Below, in pieces: positions 11,193 through 22,617 of a DNA stretch of 64,000 bases. The notes beneath the pieces were generated by a model. It was not told the origin of the DNA. It worked only from the letters and a program-made list of their open reading frames with translations, and did not search any database. Numbering within the stretch: position 1 is the stretch's first letter; each line of letters opens with the position of its first letter. Position numbers and translations under genes: made by a program. The stretch is from positions 2,728,001-2,792,000 of the forward strand of contig JAQOOI010000064.1 of NCBI GenBank assembly GCA_028554645.1. Reading direction: 5' to 3'. The DNA is from Omphalotus guepiniiformis (lineage: Eukaryota; Basidiomycota; Agaricomycetes; Agaricales; Omphalotaceae).

Positions 11193-11768
11193 TAGGGTTT
11201 GGTGAGCAAATAAACCCCGAGTTACTAACATGTTATTAACATGAGCCCTCCCAGGAGCATTATTCACGCTAGTTATTAACATTTGCTCACAAATCTTGTG
11301 AAAAATGATAATAACAAGTGAAAAATACAATTTCTAACATGTGAGAAATAAAATGTGTGTGACAATTAGTTAGAAATGGTGCTTTAGGCAATCTCAGCCA
11401 AGTAGTAGGCCAGTTGTCAGTACTTCAGTGCAATAAGTCTGTCAATGGTAATTTATCAGTCAAAAAGTCATAAGTGGTAGCAGATTTTACATGATGGCAG
11501 ATCTTTTCAGGTAACTGTGCTCGCTAGAAATGCCTTGGGAGGACTGCCCTGTGGCCGTGAGCGTTTTTCCAACTTTTGGTCATGGCATGTCAATGAAGAA
11601 AGTCAAAAATCACTCAAATTTCGCCTCAGAGCGCAATAAAAAAGCTGAATTTTTCACAATTTCTAACAGGCCTTGGAAGACCCTCGAGTTAGTAACAAGT
11701 TATTAACGTGTTAATAACAATGTGAATAAATCGTGTGAGCAAATAACCAATTTTTCGCCAGACCCTAG
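11193..11768. mobile_element. Probable MITE with TA target duplication
   Basis: The left end reads GTATACGATAGGGTTTGGTGA and the right end, read on the other strand, GTATACTAGGGTCTGGCGA. The imperfect terminal inverted repeat GGGTYTGGYGA is flanked by TA on both sides. Subterminal regions share GAGTTA.TAACA.GTTATTAAC and GTGAGCAAATAA motifs. The element is about 575 bp, AT-rich inside, and has no transposase frame. These features fit a non-autonomous DNA transposon with TA target duplication (Tc1/mariner-like), but the family is inferred only. Confidence 0.6.
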
Positions 11769-12036
11769 TATACAAACATGCTCAAGTGCTGACCTTAGTG
11801 ACGACCAAAAGCTTCATAGATACATAAGAGTGAGTTGCTGTGTCCTATAAGCTATGATCGGAATCCTTGCTAGCAGCTTTGCGGGTCGAACGACAGTATG
11901 AAGTCGAAAAGTCGGTGCCACATTTAAGAATATGACGCGTCGCGTTAGATCGGCCCACACAGGGACTGGTGACTACGTGTGACTCTCATTGAATATTTTA
12001 TATTAGACTAATATAAATTTAATATAAAAAGAATAT

Positions 12037-12376
12037 TTTATTAAATGCAAGAAATTGATGAGAAATTTTTTAAATATAAAAGATAGTTTATTAAATGCAA
12101 AAAATTAACGAGAAGATTTTTTATTATAAAAAACAGTTCATTAAATGCAAAAAATTAACGAGAAGATTTTTTAATATAAAAAATAGTTTATTAAATGCAA
12201 AAAATTAACGAGAAGATTTTTTAATATAAAAAATAGTTTATTAAATACAAAAAATTAACGAGAAAATCTTTTATTATAAAAATTAGTTTATTAAATGCAA
12301 AAATTTAACGAGAAAATCTTTTATTATAAAAAATAGTTTATTCAATGCAAAAATTACTTTTATTATAAAGAATAGT
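12037..12376. repeat. AT-rich tandem array, 50 bp unit, about 6.5 copies
   Basis: The unit starts TTATTAAATGCAAAAAATTA, continues ACGAGAAGATTTTTTA and ends TATAAAAAATAGT. Copies start at about 12037, 12087, 12137, 12187, 12237, 12287 and 12338. The central copies are nearly identical; outer copies diverge and the last is truncated. It lies just downstream of the NTH1 stop (12634). Confidence 0.9.
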
Positions 12377-12633
12377 TAAACTAAAACTAAAAATATTGTA
12401 TACGGCAAACTCGAGTAATTTCCACCCTCCGGAAATCCCACGTAAAACCTTCGGCCACATCCAAATTTCAAATTTGCCTGGCAATTTGATTGGCCGGAGG
12501 TGTAAATTTACATTCTCGATACTCTACAATAGGTACGTTTCGAACAGATCTATCAGACTATACACAGTCAAGCAAGCCAGAAAGCCCAGAAAAGCCTATG
12601 AAAAAATAGCAGCGACTCAACCCAAACCCGCCC

Positions 12634-14065
12634 TCATTCTTCTTTTATAGATACAATTCTGGTTTCTTCCAGCGCAATCTCAATCTTTGGACCAGCAGGT
12701 GAGGCAGATAGCTCGCGCTTAGCTTCGTCCACCTTCGTATCAACCACCAGTTCATTTGCCTTGGACTTGGACCTGGATTTCGCCTTCCCAATCTTGGGTT
12801 TCTGCGCACTCGGACACAGACCTTCGTTGCTAAGTGTACACTGCTCACAACGCGGAGCAGTAGGGAGACAAATAGTCTGAAAGAATGATCAGAATATCAT
12901 CCTGCGTATCACGGTGTGAGCCTCACTTGTCCAAAGCCCACCAATAGATGGTTAATCTCCTTACGAAGGTCGAGTGGAAGCCATGACTGAAGATTTAACC
13001 TACAACTCTCTTAGTAAATCGACACCGTCAAACCCATTATCCAGAGAAACTATCTATACCTTGTTTCCTCTGGCGTCTTTGTCGGGGGTTTATGCCATCC
13101 CAAACGATTCGTAATTCGATGAACATGTACATCGACGCCTATACCCGCATTCCTAAAGAACAATAATATAGATCAGTTTCGTTTCAAAGAACCGTCCGAT
13201 ACGGGAGGCGCATTCAAATTCCAAGCACTCTGAAGAGTCAAAAAAGCCATTTTAGGTCCTACACCAGGAAGTGAACAAAGTTCATCCACAGTCTTCGGGA
13301 CGTCGGAATCGAATTCATCACGCAGACGAATAGCCGTTTCTCTTATGTATCTATTTGAGACAAAAATATAGTGTCATCGCAAAAAAAATGTAGAGGAAAG
13401 GAACCAACCCTGTTTTCCGCCTCCAGAATCCAACCTTCCCTATAGCATTAGATATAGTGCTTTCGTCCGCGTCAATAACACCAGCAATGGATAAGGTTCC
13501 TCCAAGAGCAGCGCGTAATTGTTTAACCGCTGCATCAGTCACTTCGTCCTTTGTCTGAGAAGATAACATGAGCGAAACGAGAGTCGAAAAACGTCCATTC
13601 TACATCGGGGTTCTTCGCATGAGGTACTCGCAAAATGAGGTGGCTCAAAATAAGAGTTACCTTTGGATCCGACTCCTTCAGGTGCGCTTGATCACATCCC
13701 ATTGTATCAACCGGTGCCGTAGTCTTCGACCTCATCTCCTTAATTCTATCATACACTTCTCTCCATCCTTCCGGCGTTGGATGTGGTGTTTCCAAAGTCT
13801 GAAGAATCGACTTGGTTTTCCGAGGCGACTTTGATCCCGAAGTAGTCTTTTTAGACTTCTTAGTGGTAGTTTCCTTTTCGGACGTTTCATCAGGCGGAGG
13901 TTCTGTAGAGTCCTCACAGATCTTGTCCTCCAGCTTGACGCGTTTGGTCGGACGCGACGAACTACTAGGTTCTAGCTCGTAGAGAGTGACAGAGGAATTG
14001 AGGGTACTAGTACGAGTTGTCATCCTGACTTGTCGTGAAAATATGTTCCTTTTAATTGCGGACAT
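12634..14065 (-). CDS. NTH1: Endonuclease III homologue (DNA glycosylase/AP lyase)
   Basis: Bifunctional base-excision-repair enzyme removing oxidised pyrimidines, in nucleus and probably mitochondria. The start [20 protein letters not shown] is basic and hydroxyl-rich like a mitochondrial presequence; a second ATG 15 codons in could give a nuclear form. A Lys/Ser-rich linker (KRVKLE, KKSKK) precedes the catalytic domain: [17 protein letters not shown], the helix-hairpin-helix LPGVGPKMA with the catalytic lysine, and GVDVHVHRI with the catalytic aspartate. The iron-sulfur cysteines are in [15 protein letters not shown] and GLC (C-x6-C-x2-C-x7-C; the last spacing is longer than the usual x5). 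Six exons. The basic C-tail [14 protein letters not shown] is probably an extra nuclear signal. Divergent from the NAA35 gene. Confidence 0.92.
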
Positions 14066-14242
14066 AGTGAAGAAACGAGAAAACAGTTTATGGGCAGTGA
14101 GTTTAGGCGCCAGAGTTGACTAGAATTGGAACAAGGAACTTTGACGCCGGACCGCCGGGTTCTCCCACTTCCTTCTCGTGCCACAGAAACTTGTTAAATT
14201 TCGCATTCTTTGTTTTCCTCGTTTCTGCGAACGTACAAGGCC
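14066..14242. promoter_or_regulatory. Shared divergent promoter, NTH1 / NAA35
   Basis: Only 177 bp separate the two start codons, so the two housekeeping genes must share a bidirectional promoter. No TATA box is obvious. Confidence 0.55.
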
Positions 14243-17200
14243 ATGTATGATATGGACATAGATGAACCTGAAATGAATACTCCTGGAGGACCCGATTTTC
14301 GCGATGTGACGGGACTGTTCTCTTCAGCTTCTAGAGGTTCGTTCTTGTGCTTATTCTGTAACGAGTTCTGTTGCCTATTGAATATTTTTTTCAAATAGAT
14401 ATGGAGCCTGGAACTATGGTCATGGTAGACGGGTTTTCGCTGCAGGATGCGATGAGTGCCATTGAGATATGTCCTCTGTCTCAACTGCTTCCGTCACTAT
14501 TAACACAAAGATTTTTTTTTCCGAAAAAGATAGGTGAACCTAGATTGGATACTGGACTAAGCCTACAAACGGAGAAAAGACAATTATTTGACCCATTAAC
14601 TCCTCTCTTACCTCAAGAGTTGTGTTGGATCATAGACCGGTCTTTATCTTACGAGGTCGGAGGAGATGTTTCATATTTCAACTACCCTTTCACTGACGTA
14701 CCCACCCCTTCAGATGGAATGGCATGCTTCAAGTCCACTATCACATACCGTATTCACTCTTCTATACGTCCATTCCATCAGGGATATCGACCCAGATATG
14801 CACCCCATGCTTCCAATGTTCGACATTGATCCATCTCGGCCATTAGGACTCATAACCGTCGTTTTGCGGGCATATGTATGTGGCATGTTAAAATGCTGTG
14901 ATTTATCTTGGAGGGAATTATCTAAAGGATCTCTACATGATGTAAGTCTGTTATTCCTAATGTATTCTTCTTGCAGGTCTGATTGTTGAATTCTAGACAG
15001 AGGATTGGCAGGGAGATAAATGTGATGTATCACTACTAGAAGGGTGGCCCGTCAAAGCAGCTCTGGCTCGCTTGGAAGGAGCTCTGAATTGGTTATTTAA
15101 TACACCTAAAGGCTCGTTCGTCCTTTTTCGTTGACTACGCATTGTAGCGCGGGACCTAACTCTTTATCACAGTGTCACTAATATGGCGAGATGCCCTTAG
15201 AACTAGGATTTCATTTCGAAAAGTAAGAACGGGTGTTTATTATGTCAAAGAAAAAAAAGATGTGGTATTAATGGCGCTTGTTGTAGATCATACTAGAGCT
15301 CATGGAGTTCAACGTTCACCACGACTATAAACGCTTCATTACGCTCATCCATCAAGCACGCTCTCTTCTCGCTAACATCCGCTCAAACGCACCTCCAGAT
15401 CCAGCACCTGACAGTCCTGCTCGCCTTGCATTCGACCCGTACGTTGCTCGGACCTTGAATACCTTTCTACCAGTCCGCGTAGTCGAGGTACGCACCCCTC
15501 AAGAAACGTGGGATACCTTGGAACTTTTTCTAGATGGATGGGAGGAGCTCTGGAAATTATCGCAGACGCATAGTATATCAACTTGGGAGGTGTGTATGTT
15601 AGTCTCAAAGACCCTTTCATATTTTGAGTTTGAGTTTGTATCAGGTTGTCGGATACCATCAGACATGGCTTTCTACGCCACCAGCTAGACCTGCCTACAT
15701 TCGGTCTTCCATACAGGCAAGTAAGTCGTTGTGTATGCTTTCGTATGTCCCTCTAATGTCTCTTTGTGTTTTCCTCCTGGTCAGACGGCGTTTTACGACG
15801 GAATCTTAGTCCTCAACCAACACCATTTGGCGTGGGTCGTAGATCGATTTTTCACCGAAACATTAGGTACTCCGTACAGTGTACTTGTTCAATACTGGGG
15901 TGTTCCAGGTTGTGCGTCACTACTTGACATGGAAAAAGCAATAGTTCATGTGAGTGACTTCTTCATCACACTGCAAGCAATTCAACATAAACTCTGTGGG
16001 AAAATGTTAAAAATGTGGTGAAATAACACGAAAAAGTTTAAATTTTCATCTTATTTCACCATATTTTTGACATTTCTCCACGGGATTTATGTCGAAATGT
16101 TTGCAGTGTCATATCGCTCTTTATGATCAGTAACGAAACTGATTGAAATAGTTCATACTGTTGTACCTCATCTAAAAGCGCTGTGGTATAATCCTCCGAG
16201 GCGCAGAAGGTTCTTAATCAAATCGTTGTTGGATTGGCATATAGTCTATGATAGATTGTGCATCATGGTAGATGGCCTTGATATATCGGTATGTCGCTTA
16301 TCATTGAGCAAATTCTGCACTTTTAGTGATGTGTCTGTAGGGTATGAGCACGGACGAGTTTTATATGATTAGCCTGATGCCTACTGCTGCACTGATGTGG
16401 CGTTTGGCATCAATGCGTGAAGTAATTTTATCCGGGTTTCAGCTCGAATTGTTCAGCGCTGCCGAGCGGCCTTTTGCGTATTGGTATGTTGCGCATGTCA
16501 TTGAGGTGCATTTGGCTTGTCTAGATAGAGTGATGAAAGTGATGCCTCATGGTGAGTCTTTTATTTCGGTCGGGTGCCTCGTACTTTCGTTGATCATTGA
16601 TTTTTCGTTATTCGTGCATGGCTCGCCAGCTTGTGCAGAAATTGCCTTTCAACAACTTTTTCTCACTGCACTGCAATCCATGGCAATAGCTACCTTTGTG
16701 GTGAGTGCGACCCACCAGCTCTCCTCATTCGATAACACTTCAACTCCCTTCCCTCAGGTCCTGAACAACAGTCGTCCAGAGACAGAAATATTCGAACAGT
16801 GGGAACAACTCCGACCGAATATTGTCCGGAGGTATAAATGGGCTTTCAAACCTGAATATGACGATTACGAGTTGGCGCCTGTCGCTTCACCACCAAACTT
16901 TGCTGCATATTTGAATGCAGTGAGGGAAACTCATGAAGTACGTTTCCAGTGTTTTTCATTGCTTCAATGTTTAAACGAGATAAAAAGGAATCAAAGTTCT
17001 CGCCACCCGAGACTTTCGCATTTGCAGGGTCAGTACTCAACGTACTCATAAGTGGAGGGAATACGGGGAGTTGCGCGCGCGCGTGGTGTGGTGATAGGCT
17101 GAGTGTGAGCTCATTTCTTTTTGTGTAATACCTAGACTCTGACATCTCGCTCATGAAATTAGTTGATACGGGGATTAGCGGAAGTTTGCCACAACCTATG

Positions 17201-17371
17201 CGACGCGCAACTATCGCCGCCAAGTCTTACATGGGATCCGTTGAGGAACCCTTGGTTTCCTTTAGCTATCTCAGGAGTTGGTACATGAGTATGTGTATGC
17301 ATCATATTCACTTATACCTGTACGCGTACGGTCCGTCGTATAGTGGGCTTTTTGAGCTCGAAGGTTGCTGA
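14243..17371 (+). CDS. MAK10: NatC N-terminal acetyltransferase auxiliary subunit
   Basis: Non-catalytic large subunit of NatC (NAA35/Mak10), which anchors the NAA30 catalytic subunit at the ribosome. The N-terminus has the family signature FRDVTGLFSSAS, then FSLQDAMSAIE and, after an intron, EPRLDTGL, equivalent to the conserved EIMDPRMDSG. Next come WHASSPLSHTVFTLLYV and DPSRPLGLITVVLRAYV. Later exons include IWRDALRTRISFRK, SDTIRHGFLRHQLDLPTF, VVDRFFTETLGTPYSVLVQY and LASMREVILSGFQLELFS. More than twelve exons. The intron starting near 15950 carries a foldback MITE and has ambiguous boundaries. The 3' end is uncertain: a splice into SDISLMKLVDTGIS leads to a stop at 17371, and an alternative frame ends near 17445. 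Confidence 0.82.
15967..16111. mobile_element. Foldback MITE inside an NAA35 intron
   Basis: About 60 bp at the left (CACACTGCAAGCAATTCAAC...GTGGTGAAATAA) is the inverted, imperfect copy of about 60 bp at the right (TTATTTCACCATATTTTTGA...CGAAATGTTTGCAGTGTC). Only about 25 bp separate the arms, so the transcript could form a long hairpin. Removing it leaves an intron of about 60 nt, the normal size here, which argues for recent insertion. Confidence 0.8.
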
Positions 17372-17441
17372 AGGATTACATAGATCTTACGCAGTACGAG
17401 TATGTCCATATGCCAATCGCGGTGCCCCTTTGCGGCGTCGG

Positions 17442-18323
17442 ATGATATACGTTTTCTCCGCCGCTGGGCAGGCTGATGTAAAAGGACATTTTCTCAATGC
17501 TACACATTTTTATACATCGACGAGTGAGACTGCTACCCAGATTACTTGTTTATTTTCCCCTGCTTGCTGTTGCTTGCGAAAGAAGACCCAGCTCTCACTA
17601 CCTTTAAGGGAAGTTGCTCTAGTATCCACAGAAGATGCTCAAAAAGTTGTGAAGAATACTGTGTCAGGTGTGTCATCCTCCGTCACGCGTCAACTGTCGG
17701 ACGTCTCAGAAAGTGGCAACACTGCTCAAAATAGTCTCGCTACGATGGCGAAGGGGCTAAAGGCTTCCCAAGATCTTTTGATGGAACAAAACACTATGAA
17801 CACGAAGACGTTGCAGGCCCTGGTGGAGAGGGTAGAGCGAGTGGAGCGAGAGAGTGCTACTCTTAGATTGGAGCTTGAGAGGGACCGAGAGAGTGCTAGT
17901 ACTTTTAGATTGGAGCTTGATGAATTGCGCCTTGCAGTTGATGAGGTATGCCAGTGTCACTTCCCTGCTGTATTATGGTTGTTGACAACTTGAGTATCTT
18001 AGCTCAAGCCAATCTTAACAGCCAAACAATATAGGGCATTCATTGATACTGTCCGACACCATCTCAGAGATGAGGCGGAGGACTGGCACTCTTTTGTTGC
18101 CGGCCGTCCATATTCAGAAATTAGGAAAAACATTCGTTCACGAACAAATTTATCAGCAAGCGCCATCCGCCTGATTTACACAAATGCACTTCGTGCAGAC
18201 GGTAATAGTGATGCTGCACATAACATTACGAAGGAGCAGGCGAGGACCCTTGTTCAAGAGGCAGCGAAGCATAGAGCAGAACTTGGTCAGATTTATCATT
18301 ATGTATATGGAGAGGCACCATAG
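17442..18323 (+). CDS. Hypothetical coiled-coil protein
   Basis: Unrecognised. The first exon contains STEDAQKVVKNTVSG, then a clear coiled coil (QALVERVERVERESATLRLE and LERDRESASTFRLELDELRL) ending at a GTATGC donor (17946). The second exon (18003-18323) codes for 106 residues from LKPILTAKQYRAFIDTVRHH to IYHYVYGEAP and is soluble and charged. The start is uncertain: ATGs at 17442 and 17745 are in frame, and the latter gives a protein of about 173 residues that is mostly coil plus a helical domain. The splice junction and coil periodicity support the gene. It follows the NAA35 3' end closely, so the boundary between the two is uncertain. Confidence 0.6.
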
Positions 18324-18516
18324 TGTAGTGTCGATACCATTTTCAGTTGTAGGGTAAGAACATGAAGAAATTAGCTCTCAGCACCGTTTGGGCACTTACT
18401 AGCATTTCATGGGCCCCATCTCAGGCTAGGTTGGCAGAGTGATACATTACTGATGACACGACATACTGTCCAATATGTATTCAGGCTACTTCCCGTGCAC
18501 ATAAGACCCGTAAATA

Positions 18517-20120
18517 TTAGACCGCGAGCTCTGGCAGATGTGCCAAGTGCTGCTTTACTTTGTTACTATCAGTCATAGACCCCCTTCTAAAAGACTCCGA
18601 CACTGGAGGCATCTGTTGCACTATTTCAGGAACTCTGGATTGAATGCCCGTATGGATATCAATTGCATTCAACTAGGACGGAATATGATGGGTTAAGGGA
18701 TGAGGGAGTGTGCGAGTCTACATAACGGGTAAGCTTACAGTGGCGACATTGAATACATCGGTTCTGAAGGCTTCTGCCGCGCCCAGTTCCTGTATCGCTA
18801 GCATTTTATTCCGGAGCTTTACGCGAGAATTAAGAATCTAATTGAGTGAAGGGTTTGGAATTAGTAGACTGTTATCACTTTTACGTGGCCAGAGTGAAAA
18901 AAACTTACTAGGAGTAGCGTATTAGAATATAATCTTCCTGATGCCTGTGATCCAACATGTAAGTCCCTCACAGCAGCCCAGCAGGTTAAGTACGACTTCT
19001 ACCAATGCAAAAATAAAATGAAAGTTCATCGAAGGAAACACCGCAAACATCGCCAGGTCCATGATCTGCATATAGTGAGCTCTCCAGGCATACACCAACG
19101 ATAGCCTGATATTACTGAAAACATACACTGAAAAAGGTGACCACAGCTGAAGTTTCGACCGAGTTCTTGATGAGTAAGGATACAACATTATCGGTTTCTT
19201 CCGAGCAGTAGATGAGCCAAGAAGACACAAGCAATGCAGGACCACTCACGACGTACACCAGTACGATGCTTGTTCAGCTGATACGTCAAAAGGCCCCTAA
19301 AAGAAATTGTTGCTCAGTGACAAGATGAAAGCATCAAGACGACAGGTATATAATACTACGGAAAACATACGTCAAGGCCACATCCAGAATCACAGATAGA
19401 CAATTCCAAGCAGCAGATATAGGGATGACTTGATGATACTCCGAGATCCTAAGCGGAGACTCTTATGAGTATTAAATCACCCCGGGTCTTGCAAGAAACC
19501 CCCACACAGCAAGATTCAGAGCGCGGGCTGCTGCTGCACATGCAAGCGCCCCTTGAGCTACTGAACACACTGATAGAACGATGAACAACATCCGTGAACC
19601 ACTGAACTGCTTGATTCGCCAGGACAGAAAAATTTGAATCGGACAGGATGTGCTATATATCTCGGGTTGAAAATCGCCGAAGTTGAATACTTGATGATAC
19701 TAAGAACTCACAAAGCTGTCATTATGGGGGTAGCTGGAAGAGGCCAAGGCGCCACACCCAAACTGTCTGGATCATCGTAATTCTCGATACACCAGACCCA
19801 AAGAAGATATGCTCCTGAAATTTTTTGCAATAATTAATAGCACATCTCGTTCTGAATATAAGAGCACACACCAGCCGCAGAATGAAATGTATCCAAGCAC
19901 AACTCGTAAGCGACCAAAAGACTGACAAAAAAAATAATCAGAATTCTCGGAAGCGTGGATACGGAAACTGCACTTGTACGCACCGAATTGCAATCGTATC
20001 CTTGTACCCCGTCGCATAGTACGTCAAGAACTGTAGAATGCAGATGCCATAGAGAAGGATATTAAAGAGGACCGCAACGAATACAGGACCTAAAGTGAGC
20101 TGAACATCGTTATCCCCCAT
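18517..20120 (-). CDS. DUF6534-type multi-pass membrane protein
   Basis: Fungal seven-helix membrane protein of a large basidiomycete family with unknown function. The start MGDNDVQLTLGPVFVAVLFN leads straight into helix 1. After an intron, LLVAYELCLDTFHSAAG, then AYLLWVWCIENYDD and LGVAPWPLPATPIM match the family pattern of a loop before the third helix. Further helices include LFIVLSVCSVAQGALACAAA and SAAWNCLSVILDVALTGLLT. The family signature near the last helix appears as SGRLYSNTLLLILNSR. A cytosolic tail follows (LRNKMLAIQELGAAEAFRTD) and the last exon ends HLAHLPELAV. About ten exons. The intron after LNLAV is best read with a GTGGGG donor. Confidence 0.75.
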
Positions 20121-21815
20121 CCGAGTAGTTGCATCGACCTCTAGTGCTGGAGTCCGAGAAAAAAGGAGCGAGGGATCAGCTAGAAGGGCTACACGAGCTG
20201 TTCTTAGGGTCTTTAAATACTCCAGGAAGTAGAATGCCGTGAGGTAAGGGAGCGCGTTGAAAAACTGTCACATCTCGACCACAGCGGAATGAATTGTATA
20301 AGCCCCCCAGTCATGGCTTCACCTCGGATATGGCAAGAGATAGCCCACGACAGTCAACGACAGCCAACGACAAGCGTAGATGGAATATTTTACCGAGGTT
20401 GCATGCCGAGCAGGATGAGCGATGGCCGGGGGGACAGGGTCAGGAAGGGAAGGGACTTGAAATTTGAATTGAATCGTTTCAAAGTTTCTGCGTTAGGCCC
20501 CTTCACGGACCCAAGGGTCTGACCAAAACAACCTTCATAGGCTTTCATTCGGTTCGGTGCGCAATTCGGAAGAAACATTCGCACTGTTCAATTGTCCTAG
20601 AACTGGCCGGTCAGCTGAAAGATCATATCACTTGCCGCTGTCTTGTCACCACCAGGGCCGCCAAGGTGATATATTAAGTTATGTCAACCACTGAAGAGAA
20701 TGGCGCAACATAAGCGCAAGCGCAGTCATCTTTGCCATGGGATATCTTTAGTGAACGTGCTTGTCAAAACATCGTAGCTTCACCGTGGCTAGCACAGGAG
20801 GGGGGGAAGAAACGAAGATATGTATGTATAAGCATCTTTCGTTGACACCTTTGACGCCCAGAGAAGAAGAATACATACCTTTAAACGCGTACATAGTCGT
20901 CCACATGGACACTCGAGATCCTTTCATAAACTCTCCCCGTCTTCTCTGTCCCCGGTCCCTGATGATTCGGACATTGTTGCTGATTCATATATGATATGGG
21001 ATGTACTAGATAATAAATCTCAGTCCTGTCTGGGCCTCTTCTGATACACGTAGATGTAATATAGGCAGTAGTCGGCGCTTCGGGACAATAGAAATTCGGG
21101 ATTATTGTCCTGTTCTAAATTGCCATGAGCGACCGTCCGACCGTCCAGGATTAACGTCAACAATACAATTCAAGTTTTAGTGAAAGTCGCGACGTTCGAA
21201 GTGTAGAATGCTGAAAATACGCGTGTTAGTCTGAGAATTAGAAAATGTTAAAAGTCTAGAACTCACGCTCAGAGCAATACAGAAACACACTCAACGACTT
21301 TGCTAACAGACGCGTCCTACTAACACCTCAAAGACGATTCAAAATAAAAAAGATAAAATGTCGGATATAATATTCGAGGCCAACTTGTGTGGACAGAAGA
21401 TGTTTTAGGTACATATTGAGCCTGCACTGGCAGAAACTTCTCACGCCGAAAAATGCTCGTTTTGAAAAGGGTTTTATGAAAATTGGTGTATTTCACTGAA
21501 GTTGTTATCATACTCCGCGACAGGGCTTAGCCGCAATATCGTTTGTAGAAGAAGCGTAAAAAGTGCGCAGTACTCACCGACAACCGCAAAAGTCGCTAAA
21601 TAGACACGAATGTTGATACACCATACGGTCACACATTGAGAACAGAGAAATTTTAATTTGTTCAAACATGCTAGTGATACAGTGTGAAATGCTGGATATG
21701 ATATGCAATGAAATGTCCATGTATGCTGATGAGGCTCGCGGCAACGAGTTGGGGTATAATGACAACGATGAATGACGATAGCAAATATTCGAGAGGAAGG
21801 TGTGGATGGCCATTA
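20121..21815. other. Intergenic region
   Basis: About 1.7 kb with no supported coding region. Several short frames on both strands lack motifs or splice logic. It contains promoter sequence for the minus-strand DUF6534 gene and the 3' flank of the RING gene. Confidence 0.5.
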
Positions 21816-22617
21816 TCAGTGGATGCTAAGATCCACTTTACGCAGCTGAGACTGACTCCCAGGCGTACGACATGAAGGGCATCCCTGTCCTGCCTCAAAC
21901 GAGTGATGTATACATCTAAACGAAACGAAAAAGTCAGAAAACACTAAAGAGGAATAACCAGGCGGGAATTATACTCATGATGAACAAAACAGATGCCCGC
22001 ACTTCGTGACGCACATCTTCTTAGGATTCGACAAACAGATAGCACACGTTTGCTTCAAGACTTTCGAATCCTTCCCCATGCGCTTTTTCAGATTGAGGAT
22101 GGCCATGCCAACCTCCACTCGAGATAATGCGTCACGATCATCGACAGCAACTCCTTCGGCTTTAGCGCTACGCTCCTCGTTCGCAGCCATCTCATCTTCC
22201 CAGCCATCTGGTCGGCTGTCGGCAGTGAATTCGTCCTCGTCAGAATCATAGTCATCGCTGTGAACGGATGAGTGCTCGAGGTGAACTTTAAGCCCGGCGG
22301 GACTCTGGAAGTGCTTCTCGCACGCGGAGCAGTAGTGATGACGATTAGAGAGGACAAAGTGCTACAGGAGGTTCAAGTCAGCAAAGAAGGTCTGCAGCGA
22401 AGACGAGGTAGATACTCACGTTTCTCAGAGAGTTTTTATTGAGGAAGCTCTTCTTGCACGTAGTGCATCGAGGATGACGACCAGAATGCTGTATATGCAT
22501 CTGGAGAAGATCCTTGTTGAGGAAATACTGGTCGCAGAGAGAGCAGTACTTCATCTCGTTGTCACGGCGGGCACGATCCTTGGCGAGCTGGGACATGATA
22601 CGGTCCATAGAAGCCAT
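21816..22617 (-). CDS. C2H2 zinc-finger plus RING-finger protein
   Basis: Probable E3 ubiquitin ligase with N-terminal C2H2-type fingers. The start MASMDRIMSQLAKDRARRDN precedes YCSLCDQYFLNKDLLQMHIQ, TTCKKSFLNKNSLRN and, after a canonical intron, YCSACEKHFQSPAGLKVHLE. An acidic linker (DDYDSDEDEF) follows. The RING starts CAICLSNPKKMCVTKCGHLF and ends GCPSCRTPGSQSQL. Joining CGHLFCSS to CIHHSFEAG needs an intron that starts ATGAGTATAA instead of GTGAGT and ends at CGTTTAG. The canonical alternative keeps the frame but removes two zinc ligands (CxHxxC). So this is either an AT-AG intron or a damaged RING. The stop at 21816-21818 follows VDLSIH. Confidence 0.72.

Noticed and set aside
10574..11209. 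211-codon minus-strand open frame
   Set aside because: It spans the direct repeat pair, has no recognisable domain or promoter, and its length comes from the repeated segment.
18517..20120. Broken splice in the DUF6534 gene near 19460-19500
   Set aside because: At first only a 21 nt intron seemed to fit, but a GTGGGG donor after LNLAV with the CTTAG acceptor restores the frame canonically.
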